A program made the position numbers and the translations under genes. Below, piece after piece: positions 5,417 through 11,527 of a stretch of 28,212 bases of DNA (its first letter is position 1; every line of letters begins with the position of its first letter). The notes under the pieces were generated by a model. The model was given only the letters and a program-made list of their open reading frames with translations, had not been told where the DNA came from and made no database searches. Source of the DNA: a virus; IMG/VR virus record IMGVR_UViG_3300049617_000230, positions 1-28,212 of that record; one strand, given 5' to 3'.

Positions 5417-7749
5417 GGCTGCGCTTCCTCCTGGTTGACCGCGCCGGCCAGGGACCGCGCCAGGGCGGCTTGGCTGGATTTCATCTGGTCCGCGCGCGTC
5501 GGCTCGGATGCGGCCTCGTCGTCGCGGTTCGGGTGTTTGCTCTTCTCCAGCCGAATGCCCTTGGTCATGTAACTCAAGTCGGCTGTCTCCCGGTTAGCCC
5601 CGTTACTGGTGGTGACAACATCGATGAACTTGCTGACGGCGCGGCGCTCCTCCGTCCGCTGTGCCAGCATCGGCCCGTAGATCTTGGTGAGCGCCGCGAC
5701 CTTGCGATTGCGCACGCGCCACTGGGCCTGCGATTGCTGCGCCAGCGCCGCGTCGTCGTTGACCGGCGGCTTCTCATAGAGCGGCAGAGACTCGACGAAC
5801 TGCGCCGTATCGCCCTCCCGGTAGCCGGCAACGGCGTTGCGCAGGATGAAAATCTCGGAGAGGTCCTCCGGGTCGCAAAGCGCGATATATTGCTTCTTTA
5901 CTCCCGTCAGTAATCCCGCTTCTTCGCAGGCGATACTGTCCTCGTGCCAGTAGCGATAACGACGTTTGTCGACCTCGATCCAGGCGCCCTGCTGCGTGAT
6001 CGTGACGGCCCGCGCCTTATAGAGCAGCATGGCCGCTTCGGCCGGCGCGATGCGCTGCGGCGCCGTGCCGCGCTGCTCTTCCCGCCAGTTGAGATAGGTC
6101 CAGCGTTCGTTGCTCGATTCGGAAATATATTCGAGGCCGCCATTTTTCTTTTCCACCGGCAGCAAGCGAAAGCCCTCCCGGCGGTGTCCCTGCTCCGCGT
6201 TGTAGTGCTCGATCGCCTGGGACAACGCCTGACGGAAGACGGAGAGATGGAGCATGGGAATCTTGAGACCGGCCGCTTCCAGCGCGTCGCGGGCGTGCGG
6301 ATTGGTGTCGGTCCCTTTGCTCTTGAGGAACGCGCCGATCCGGGCGACCTCTCCGGTTTGCACCGCTTCATCCACCATGCCGCCGGCGTGGGGCGAGTTG
6401 GGATCGCCAACCATTTTAGGAGCTTTCTGGTAAATACTGCCGCGCTGGCCGGCGATGTGCCGGCAGCGATTGTTGAGGGTTTTGTTGAACGATTCGATGG
6501 CGCCCTTGCCCATCCAATGCCCGCTGTTTTCCTGGACGTAGTCGCCAGGGAAGTTCTGCCCGCCGTTCATCGAGGTGCGCTTGATCCTGAGCCGGGACGG
6601 GAACATCGATTCCAGGAAGAGCTGCCGCTGGCTGGAGCAGGCGACCGTGCCGCGTTCAAACTGGAACGTGGTCTTATATCCGGCGTTCGGGTGCGCGAGA
6701 CCGGAGCTGCGCAGCACGCGCGCCATCAGCCGGTCGACGTCGCTGGCATGCATGCTCCCTTCGCGCAGCGCATATCCGACGATCCGCCGGCTGGCCGCTT
6801 CCAGGCAGATGTAGAGGGTGATGTCCATCGGCTTTCCTGAGTCGTCGTCAATCGCGGTAACGTCGCTACGCGTGTCGTCCAGGATGTAGAGCTCGCAGGG
6901 CCGCAGCGTCTCGTAGGTCCGCGTCATGTGGGGCAGCGCATCGCGCAGCGCGGCCGCCTTGCCTTCATTGCCGAGCTTTCTCTCCGCCGTGCTCGGCGCG
7001 AACTTGCGCAGCTGCGTGATCTTGAAAGGAAACGGCTGGCGCGCCTCGGTCATCGAGCCGATCCCCGGGACCGATCGGCCGCACTGCCAATCCATCTCCA
7101 GCTTGCGCCAGGCGGCCGCCATGTTCATCGAGGGCTGCACGCAGAGCGCCTTGAACGCGTGGATTAATTCACCGGGGATGCGCGGCTTCTTCGTCCGGCA
7201 TTCCAGCCGGGCGTTTTCGTGCGGGCACGATTTGCGGTCCGCGTAGGCGGCGATCTCCGCGTGCTCGATCGTTCCCCGCTCATCGATCTTGGCCGCCCAG
7301 CGCTGGATCGTCTTCGCGTTGCACGCGGTGGAAAATTCCTCCAGCCATTTCGTCCGCGCGGCGCATTCGGCCTGGTGCTTGGTGCATTCCTCATCGAGCG
7401 CGGCGAAGTAAACCTGCATCACCGCCTTGACCTTGTACGCCTTCGCCTGGGAGAAGGCCGGCAGCTTGGCGAAGACGAAGTCGGGCTTCCAATGCGTCTT
7501 CGCCTGGAACACCTGGTGCAGAACCTCCGCCAGCGTCCAGAGCCCGCTGCGTTTCTTCACGAACCGGAGCTGCTCCTGGTAGTCGGCCGGGAATTGATCG
7601 AGTGCCCAGACACGGATGCCATCGCGCATCGCCGGCGCGATCTTCGCCATGCGCAGCTGAACGGCGCGAGGCTGCAGCTTCAGCAGCGTGGCGACATCGC
7701 GGACGGAGAGCAGCTCCACGACGGGAGCAAGAGCGAGTTGTTCGTTCAT
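5413..7749 (-). CDS. MuA-like DDE transposase
   Basis: A 778-residue transposase, longer than MuA (663). The N-terminus holds a MuA-type winged helix (about 12-60: LLSVRDVATLLKLQPRAVQ), followed by helical end-binding domains. The RNase H-like core starts near 285: first acid in CELYILDDTRSDV (Asp291/292), second position in FERGTVACS (Glu365), third in GKGAIESFNKTLN (Glu419). The 73 and 54 residue spacings match MuA (67 and 56). A beta-barrel follows, then a basic C-terminal region ending in RADQMKSSQAALARSLAG, comparable to the MuA part that contacts MuB. It would catalyse end cleavage and strand transfer in replicative transposition. The second acid is Glu instead of the usual Asp. The ATG overlaps the upstream stop (7746-7749) and the stop overlaps the 82-aa gene. 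Confidence 0.95.
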   Translation of the reverse strand: MNEQLALAPVVELLSVRDVATLLKLQPRAVQLRMAKIAPAMRDGIRVWALDQFPADYQEQLRFVKKRSGLWTLAEVLHQVFQAKTHWKPDFVFAKLPAFSQAKAYKVKAVMQVYFAALDEECTKHQAECAARTKWLEEFSTACNAKTIQRWAAKIDERGTIEHAEIAAYADRKSCPHENARLECRTKKPRIPGELIHAFKALCVQPSMNMAAAWRKLEMDWQCGRSVPGIGSMTEARQPFPFKITQLRKFAPSTAERKLGNEGKAAALRDALPHMTRTYETLRPCELYILDDTRSDVTAIDDDSGKPMDITLYICLEAASRRIVGYALREGSMHASDVDRLMARVLRSSGLAHPNAGYKTTFQFERGTVACSSQRQLFLESMFPSRLRIKRTSMNGGQNFPGDYVQENSGHWMGKGAIESFNKTLNNRCRHIAGQRGSIYQKAPKMVGDPNSPHAGGMVDEAVQTGEVARIGAFLKSKGTDTNPHARDALEAAGLKIPMLHLSVFRQALSQAIEHYNAEQGHRREGFRLLPVEKKNGGLEYISESSNERWTYLNWREEQRGTAPQRIAPAEAAMLLYKARAVTITQQGAWIEVDKRRYRYWHEDSIACEEAGLLTGVKKQYIALCDPEDLSEIFILRNAVAGYREGDTAQFVESLPLYEKPPVNDDAALAQQSQAQWRVRNRKVAALTKIYGPMLAQRTEERRAVSKFIDVVTTSNGANRETADLSYMTKGIRLEKSKHPNRDDEAASEPTRADQMKSSQAALARSLAGAVNQEEAQP

Positions 7750-7997
7750 AAAATAATTCGAGCGGGAAGGTCGTTGGCGAATTCGACTTCGGTTCCGGTG
7801 GCTTGCGCGGAATCCATCAACGTGCGGCCGAGCGCGGTGTCCTGGTGCGCGATCGAAGCCCGAAAGCCTTGGTCGGAGCGCTCGATGAAATAGACGTAGC
7901 CGTCGATCTCAGTCACCAGGGTCGTCTCGCCCATTTCGCCCAGCGCGCGGAGCGAAGATTCCAGGGCGGTGTAGACACGGACAGGTACGAGGTTCAC
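7746..7997 (-). CDS. Small hypothetical protein upstream of the transposase
   Basis: I start it at the GTG at 7997 that overlaps the previous stop (GTGA, 7994-7997); a longer frame to 8159 would run through the zinc-ribbon gene. The product is 83 residues, mixed alpha/beta: VPVRVYTALESSLRALGEMG, then a hairpin-like TTLVTEIDGYVYFIERSDQG, then a helix with HQDTALGRTLMDSAQATG. The stop overlaps the transposase ATG (ATGA, 7746-7749), so its translation probably feeds transposase synthesis. No family is recognised. Confidence 0.7.
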   Translation of the reverse strand: MNLVPVRVYTALESSLRALGEMGETTLVTEIDGYVYFIERSDQGFRASIAHQDTALGRTLMDSAQATGTEVEFANDLPARIIL

Positions 7998-8182
7998 GAT
8001 TGCCCCTCCCCAAGTTCGAGCTGCTCGGCCGGATCGGGCTGATGCGTCTCTCGGTGCCGGTGATAATCCGCCGGACGGTTCTCCATGATGCAGCTGAGGC
8101 AGCGCCAGGATTCGACGTTGCGCGCCACTTCCCTTTCCTTCCCGCAGCCGCCCGCGCATTCGATCGATTTGAAATTGGACAT
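7994..8182 (-). CDS. Small four-cysteine zinc-ribbon-like protein
   Basis: A 62-residue protein with Cys9-x3-Cys13 and Cys28-x2-Cys31 (IECAGGCGKE, WRCLSCIMENR), the spacing of a compact zinc ribbon of the kind seen in small phage proteins. The C-terminal half is polar and His-rich. The start chosen, ATG at 8182, begins MSNFKSIEC; a longer frame to 8299 would overlap the plus-strand membrane-protein gene. No Shine-Dalgarno sequence is seen ahead of this ATG. The first 14 bp of the gene are duplicated 496 bp away at 8665-8678, exactly where the excisionase-like gene ends; the original gene was probably coupled to that stop. Its stop overlaps the next GTG. Confidence 0.7.
   Translation of the reverse strand: MSNFKSIECAGGCGKEREVARNVESWRCLSCIMENRPADYHRHRETHQPDPAEQLELGEGQS
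8169..8182. repeat. Left copy of 14-bp direct repeat flanking a plus-strand cassette
   Basis: TTGAAATTGGACAT, one mismatch from the copy at 8665-8678. On the minus strand it encodes the first residues (MSNF) of the zinc-ribbon protein. Together with the other copy it brackets the only block where the early operon's chain of overlapping genes is interrupted. Confidence 0.75.
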
Positions 8183-8230
8183 ATAGGAGTTAGGCGTTGT
8201 GGAGGGGGGGCGCGGCGATAGGCTGGGCAG

Positions 8231-8662
8231 GTGACGCCGAAGCAGTTTCAAGAGCTGATAGAAGCCGCGAAGCGTCGAGATACGCTTCGCTATGTCCACC
8301 TTCGCCAGGTTCTGGTGATGGCCACCGGTGCTTTATCAGTTCTTGTAGCTCTGAACACAGGCGCCGGCAGTTCGGGCACTCCGCTATTTTTTCTTCACCT
8401 GGCGTGGATAACGGGAGGACTCGGTATCCTAAGCGGAACAATCGCGTTATCTGGCGAGCCGCACATGGCGACAAAGACGGTCCGTCAGCTATCGGCAATG
8501 CATACAGCGGCGCTGAAACAAGCAGCCGCCTCAGGCACCTATCCGCGTAGCGGGCCTTTCGCCATAATGCCGGCGTGGTGGATCCGACCCAGCGAAGTGG
8601 CTTGCAATACCAGCCTGACCATAGCCTTGCTGTCGCTGGTTGCTTTTGCTCTGACGAGATGA
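8231..8662 (+). CDS. Predicted membrane protein, inserted (moron-like) gene
   Basis: A 143-residue protein on the opposite strand to the operon around it, starting at a GTG with only a weak purine run (GGGCAG) ahead. After an amphipathic N-terminus (MTPKQFQELIEAAKRRDTL) there are three hydrophobic segments: about 28-46 (VLVMATGALSVLVAL), about 51-74 (FFLHLAWITGGLGILSGTI) and about 125-142 (SLTIALLSLVAFAL). A soluble helix lies between the second and third. Codon use is unlike the neighbours, with many A- and T-ending codons (tta, cta, ata, aca, gga), which points to separate origin. It is flanked by 14-bp direct repeats. A lysogenic-conversion or superinfection-exclusion role is plausible for a phage membrane moron, but that is inference. 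The opposite strand also has an open frame, considered under the 163-codon entry. Confidence 0.7.
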   Translation: MTPKQFQELIEAAKRRDTLRYVHLRQVLVMATGALSVLVALNTGAGSSGTPLFFLHLAWITGGLGILSGTIALSGEPHMATKTVRQLSAMHTAALKQAAASGTYPRSGPFAIMPAWWIRPSEVACNTSLTIALLSLVAFALTR

Positions 8663-8664
8663 CG

Positions 8665-8678
8665 TTGAAATTAGACAT
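8665..8678. repeat. Right copy of 14-bp direct repeat flanking the cassette
   Basis: TTGAAATTAGACAT, 13 of 14 bases identical to 8169-8182. It contains the ATG that overlaps the excisionase-like stop. Recombination between the copies would delete 496 bp and restore a TAATG junction to the zinc-ribbon gene. Confidence 0.75.
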
Positions 8679-8911
8679 TAGCGTTTCCTCTCCTTCAGAA
8701 ATTTGACGAGGCCGGCGCGCGTGATCACCGCCGAGCTCTTTTTCGCCTTTTTGCGCCGAGCATCGATGACCGGCCCAAACGCACCCTCCTCGATGAGGTG
8801 CTCCACGTGGCGACTCGAGTGGCATATAATCTCGGCCACTTCCCACACGCGGAACTGCTGTCGTCCCGTCGGGATGTGAAATTCAAAATCGAGTTCGTTT
8901 TTCGGGCTCAT
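8678..8911 (-). CDS. Excisionase/MerR-like helix-turn-helix protein
   Basis: A 77-residue basic protein. Residues 18-50 (QQFRVWEVAEIICHSSRHVE, then HLIEEGAFGPVIDARR) fit the winged helix-turn-helix of phage excisionases and MerR-type N-termini: a V-x-EVAEI positioning helix, a recognition helix with SSRHVEHLI, and EGAFGPVIDAR as the wing. The end is lysine-rich with a second short helix (AVITRAGLVKFLKERKR). In a transposable phage it is more likely a regulator of early transcription than a true excisionase. The ATG overlaps the preceding stop (ATGA, 8908-8911); the TAA stop ends at the 14-bp repeat that marks the insertion. Confidence 0.75.
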   Translation of the reverse strand: MSPKNELDFEFHIPTGRQQFRVWEVAEIICHSSRHVEHLIEEGAFGPVIDARRKKAKKSSAVITRAGLVKFLKERKR

Positions 8912-9105
8912 TTGAGGCTGGAGAAAAAGTCTTGCTGCATGCGAATGGAGCGACGTATGGCACGCGCGGTGTCTCTGGCCGCGCCAGCGTGGGGGGGGAG
9001 GAGCAGAAGAGAGGCGTCTTCGAGTAGTTGCGCGCGCTCTTCGATCGAAAGGCCGGCGGCCGTGCTGAGGGCGCGTAGCGCCACGCGATGATATGCGTCC
9101 TTCAC
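8908..9105 (-). CDS. Small helical protein, early operon
   Basis: Start chosen at the GTG at 9105, which overlaps the stop of the Ner-like gene (GTGA, 9102-9105); an ATG-started frame reaching 9360 would cover the whole Ner-like gene and the promoter region. The product has 65 residues, almost all helical (ALRALSTAAGLSIEERAQLL, then DTARAIRRSIRMQQDFFSSL). There is no recognisable domain, cysteine or membrane segment. Its early place between two DNA-binding proteins suggests a regulatory accessory role, but the sequence does not show one. Confidence 0.65.
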   Translation of the reverse strand: MKDAYHRVALRALSTAAGLSIEERAQLLEDASLLLLPPHAGAARDTARAIRRSIRMQQDFFSSLK

Positions 9106-9332
9106 GCGGCCCTTTCCAGGTACGCCTTGATCTGGCGATGGACCTTGGGGAAATACTCGGGATGGTGAATAGCCTGGCTCACCGTGTTGCGGTGCCGGCG
9201 AGGGCGTAGCCTTTTGGCCAGATCGGTGATCGTCAGGCCGCGACGATAAAGCTGGATCTTGATGTCCTCGCTGGTTTTGCCTTGCGCAGTAGTGGTCATT
9301 GGAGTAGCAGTTGCTCTGAGCGAATGCTCCAT
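9102..9332 (-). CDS. Ner-like DNA-binding regulator, first gene of the early operon
   Basis: A 76-residue protein with a lambda-repressor-like helix-turn-helix: SEDIKIQLYRRGLTITDLAK forms the first helices and the turn, and NTVSQAIHHPEYFPKVHRQI the recognition helix and following helix. The LYRRG-x-T-x-x-LAKRL and N-T-V-S-x-AI pattern is that of phage Ner/Nlp and similar short regulators; Ner in Mu shuts down early and repressor transcription. It is the first gene after the divergent control region, which fits. Two starts are possible: ATG at 9332, or ATG at 9299 (MTTTAQGKTSED). If the candidate promoter at 9332-9360 is real, only the second can be used. Neither has a good Shine-Dalgarno sequence. 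Confidence 0.8.
   Translation of the reverse strand: MEHSLRATATPMTTTAQGKTSEDIKIQLYRRGLTITDLAKRLRPRRHRNTVSQAIHHPEYFPKVHRQIKAYLERAA
9290..9298. promoter_or_regulatory. Candidate operator, copy 1 of TAGTGGTCA
   Basis: TAGTGGTCA lies over the second possible start of the Ner-like gene and recurs exactly at 9351-9359, 61 bp away, next to the repressor start. Paired copies around divergent starts fit binding sites for the repressor or the Ner-like protein. The motif is short, so this is only a candidate. Confidence 0.3.
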
Positions 9333-9360
9333 AGTTACCAGTGTGTTGAATAGTGGTCAA
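9332..9360 (-). promoter_or_regulatory. Candidate early-operon promoter
   Basis: On the minus strand TTGACC (9360-9355) is a good -35 box, followed by a 17-base spacer and TAACTA (9337-9332), a poor -10 box. It would start transcription near 9325, just ahead of the second start of the Ner-like gene. It overlaps the TAGTGGTCA copy at 9351-9359, so a protein bound there would block it. Support is pattern only. Confidence 0.35.
9351..9359. promoter_or_regulatory. Candidate operator, copy 2 of TAGTGGTCA
   Basis: Second exact copy of TAGTGGTCA, 10 bp before the repressor ATG. It lies within a loosely symmetric TTGA-N7-TCAA (9346-9360) and over the candidate -35 box of the early operon, a suitable place for repression in both directions. 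Confidence 0.35.
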
Positions 9361-9368
9361 TAGGAAAA

Positions 9369-10016
9369 ATGAGTATTTCGCAAAGAATTAAAAGTGCCAG
9401 GGACGCGCTTGGGTTAACCCAGATCCAGTTTGCTGACCGGATTGGCTTCTCGCGAAATTACATTTCTCGACTGGAAACCGGTCGTAACAGCAATCCGCTC
9501 AAGCGGTTTTTAAAAGAGCTTTCCCTGCTGGAAGAGGAGGCGCGGGTTCGGAAGGTGGCGGAGGCGCCTGCCCACTATTCATCGTCGAAGAAGGCCGCTC
9601 ATCCGCACGAAAATGTTGCTCCAGGCCTGATAGAGCTTCGGCGCGTGCGGGTCTACTCCATGGTCCAGGCCGGCATGGCCACCGACTTTGAGATGCTCCC
9701 GGGCGAGTGGGAAGACGAAGTGGCCTATCTCGGCGACGATCCGAGGGCGTACGGTCTTCGCATCGTGGGCGATTCTATGGAGCCGAAGTATTCACCTGGT
9801 GACATCGTGATTGTTTCTCCGCGCAATCCGGCCAGGAACGGAGATCGTGTCGTCGCGCACATCCGCGATCAGGGAGTGCTTTTCAAGCTCATGCATCATA
9901 GCGGTGACCTGCGCACGGTCACGCTGAGCAGCTATAATCCGGCGTACCGGGATATCACAGTGCCGCGCGAAGATCTTCTTTGGATGCATCCGGTCAAACA
10001 AGTCATCAAAATGTGA
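9369..10016 (+). CDS. CI/LexA-like repressor (XRE helix-turn-helix plus S24 peptidase)
   Basis: A 215-residue repressor. Residues 1-55 form an XRE-type helix-turn-helix (LTQIQFADRIGFSRNYISRL). Residues about 95-215 form an S24/LexA-type domain with a likely self-cleavage site Ala101-Gly102 (MVQAGMATDF), the nucleophile Ser136 (VGDSMEP), a PGDIVIV strand and the general base Lys173 (VLFKLM). It should hold the phage in lysogeny, and DNA damage could induce it through RecA-assisted self-cleavage. That is unlike Mu c, which lacks this domain and is not SOS-cleaved. The start has AGGA four bases ahead. It is divergent from the Ner-like gene across a very short gap and is followed after 10 bp by a membrane-protein gene. 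Its codon use is less GC-biased than the late genes. Confidence 0.93.
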   Translation: MSISQRIKSARDALGLTQIQFADRIGFSRNYISRLETGRNSNPLKRFLKELSLLEEEARVRKVAEAPAHYSSSKKAAHPHENVAPGLIELRRVRVYSMVQAGMATDFEMLPGEWEDEVAYLGDDPRAYGLRIVGDSMEPKYSPGDIVIVSPRNPARNGDRVVAHIRDQGVLFKLMHHSGDLRTVTLSSYNPAYRDITVPREDLLWMHPVKQVIKM

Positions 10017-10026
10017 AAGGACAACG

Positions 10027-10563
10027 ATGAGCAGGTATTATTATTATCCCGGGTCGGGTGATGTTCGCGGTCCGGTCGCGATCACTGAGCTGCAATCATT
10101 GGAAGCATCCGGTGTTATCGATCTTCATACGTCTGTGCGCGGAGAGACTCAGGAGGAATGGCAGGTATGGGCCGTTTTAAAAAGAGACGCTGCGCCTCCG
10201 CCTCTTCCCTTAAAGAAGAAAGATATAGATCCGCTCGACCCGTGGGATCAGATCCGGAGAGATGAAGTCCGCGCCCAGAACCTTCTGCTTGCCGATTCTG
10301 CAGCACAGAGATTGGACCTGCGCAGGAGAACGAGGTACCCCAAGCTACGAATTACATGCATGGTTTTGATCGTGCTTCAGGGACTTGCGGCGATCGGATG
10401 TCTCATTGCGGGCGCTAACAATCCCGACAGGGGACTTCCGTTCTTTGTGGCAGCAGGAGTGTCCCTGGCGGGAATATTTCCCTTACTTTTGTGCGGCGTT
10501 TTTTTCGACCTGGCCGACGGAGTTCAGAACCTTTTGACAAAGAAACAGGGACAGAGCGAATAG
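10027..10563 (+). CDS. GYF_2-domain (DUF4339-like) membrane protein
   Basis: A 178-residue protein. Residues 3-50 match the GYF_2 pattern: an aromatic start (YYYYPGSGDVRGPVAITEL), a helix LQSLEASGVI, then TSVRGETQEEWQVW. A charged linker with a proline run (APPPLPLKKK) follows, then two membrane helices at about 108-130 (RITCMVLIVLQGLAAIGCLI) and 137-160 (LPFFVAAGVSLAGIFPLLL). GYF_2 domains are thought to bind proline-rich peptides at the membrane. It lies 10 bp behind the repressor with a good ribosome-binding site (AAAGGA), so it is probably expressed from the prophage with the repressor. Codon use is A/T-richer than the late genes. A lysogenic-conversion role is likely but unproven. Confidence 0.8.
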   Translation: MSRYYYYPGSGDVRGPVAITELQSLEASGVIDLHTSVRGETQEEWQVWAVLKRDAAPPPLPLKKKDIDPLDPWDQIRRDEVRAQNLLLADSAAQRLDLRRRTRYPKLRITCMVLIVLQGLAAIGCLIAGANNPDRGLPFFVAAGVSLAGIFPLLLCGVFFDLADGVQNLLTKKQGQSE

Positions 10564-10595
10564 ACGGAATAGGTGGGTAACGCTCCAGGGCCGCT

Positions 10596-10612
10596 CCGTG
10601 ATTTTATCACGG
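10596..10612. promoter_or_regulatory. Perfect inverted repeat just before the first late gene
   Basis: CCGTGAT-TTT-ATCACGG, 7-bp arms with a 3-base centre, ends one base before the ATG at 10614. It has no T-tract, so it is a poor terminator. It occupies the place of the ribosome-binding site, so it could be a binding site for a late activator or repressor, or an RNA hairpin that controls the first late start. Confidence 0.6.
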
Positions 10613-10613
10613 C

Positions 10614-11519
10614 ATGCCCACGAAGCCGTTCTACAAATCGACGACGATCTGGAGCGCTGCGCTCCTTTTCCTCATCCAGCAAGCGCAGCAGCACGGCGTC
10701 ACCCTGGCCGACCTGGTCGCGCCGCTGAGCCTGTCGGTCGCGAACATCATCAACGCGCTGCCGCCCTTGATGAACGGCGTGGCGAGCTTCGCCGCCGTCA
10801 TCGGCATTATCGTCGGCCGGTTCCGGGCCGCGCAGCCCTTGGCCGTCCGCCCGACGCCGCCTTCCACTCCGCCGGCCAACCCCACCTCGGCGATTCGCGG
10901 GCTGTCGATTCTCCTGGTCCTGGGCGTCGCGGGCTCGGCCCTGACCGGCTGCGCCGGAACGCTCCCCAGCCAGTTCGAGAACTTCACGCCGGCTTTGACC
11001 ACGACGGAAACGAAGGTCGTGCTCGGCGCGGCTGCGCTCGACACGCCGGCCGCCCTGGCCGGGATTGAATCGGGCTCGGGCGCGTTGACCTCGGGCGCAA
11101 TGGCGCTCCTGATCAAGCAATCGAGTACGATGCAGACCGACGGGCTGCTCTTGTACGGTTGCGGGCAGGAGATGGAGGCACTGCCCTCGGGCAGCATCAA
11201 CGCGGGCGCGGTCGACGATATTTTTTCCGGAGCGAAGGCGAACGCCTCGACCACGGCGAGCGCGGCGACGCTTGCGCAGCTGGGCACATCGCTCGACGGG
11301 CTGATCGGGGCGGCCCGGACCTACGTGACCAGCCTGGCGACTTCGTCCAGCAACCCGTCGGTGACGGCCTACGTCGCGACCGTCTTTGGCGATGACGTGC
11401 ATGCGATAGGGAAAGGGATCTGCGATGCGACGGCGCAGTATGCGCCCGTCACCGCGCAGCTGCGCCTGCGCCTGAACTTCCTTCCGCCGCGCCAACACCT
11501 GCTCTGCCTCGATCTCTAA
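10614..11519 (+). CDS. Holin-like plus lipoprotein-like composite protein, first late gene
   Basis: A 301-residue protein with two unlike parts. Residues 5-70 (KPFYKSTTIWSAALLFLIQQ, then VANIINALPPLMNGVASFAA and AVIGIIVGRF) resemble small phage membrane proteins that act as holins or lysis accessories. A Pro-rich linker (PTPPSTPPANP) leads to a second hydrophobic stretch that ends in a perfect lipobox, LTGC at 110-113, after Arg95: by itself an excellent lipoprotein signal. The C-terminal part is Ala/Ser/Thr-rich and of unknown fold. The internal lipobox suggests that a holin-like gene and a lipoprotein gene have fused, or that the protein spans the membrane with an outer lipidated part. No internal start codon with a ribosome-binding site was found. 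The start directly follows the inverted repeat. Confidence 0.75.
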   Translation: MPTKPFYKSTTIWSAALLFLIQQAQQHGVTLADLVAPLSLSVANIINALPPLMNGVASFAAVIGIIVGRFRAAQPLAVRPTPPSTPPANPTSAIRGLSILLVLGVAGSALTGCAGTLPSQFENFTPALTTTETKVVLGAAALDTPAALAGIESGSGALTSGAMALLIKQSSTMQTDGLLLYGCGQEMEALPSGSINAGAVDDIFSGAKANASTTASAATLAQLGTSLDGLIGAARTYVTSLATSSSNPSVTAYVATVFGDDVHAIGKGICDATAQYAPVTAQLRLRLNFLPPRQHLLCLDL

Positions 11520-11527
11520 AGGCCGCC

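Larger units (their letters stand above)
8190..8678 (-). other. Chimeric or vestigial 163-codon frame antisense to the membrane-protein gene
   Basis: An ATG at 8678 overlaps the TAA of the excisionase-like gene (TAATG) and opens a 163-codon frame to a TAA at 8190-8192, 7 nt before the zinc-ribbon ATG. It begins MSNFNV, nearly the same as the MSNFKS of the zinc-ribbon protein, because of the 14-bp repeat. After the first residues it is Leu/Arg/Pro/Ser-rich and exactly antisense to a convincing membrane protein, apart from one CPNC. I therefore read it as the stranded start of the old zinc-ribbon gene running into inserted DNA. It may still be translated from the early mRNA. The alternative, that this is the real gene and the plus frame is its shadow, cannot be excluded from sequence alone. 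Confidence 0.4.

Noticed and set aside
5944-6840. 298-codon plus-strand frame opposite the transposase
   Set aside because: Covers the catalytic core of the transposase on the other strand; low-information Arg/Gly/Ala content.
8908-9360. 150-codon minus-strand frame reaching into the switch region
   Set aside because: Its first half overlaps the Ner-like gene out of frame; the GTG at 9105 gives a coupled start for the real 65-aa protein.
10524-11498. 324-codon minus-strand frame opposite the first late gene
   Set aside because: Arg/Gly-rich shadow without domains; the plus strand has membrane helices and a lipobox and continues the late operon.
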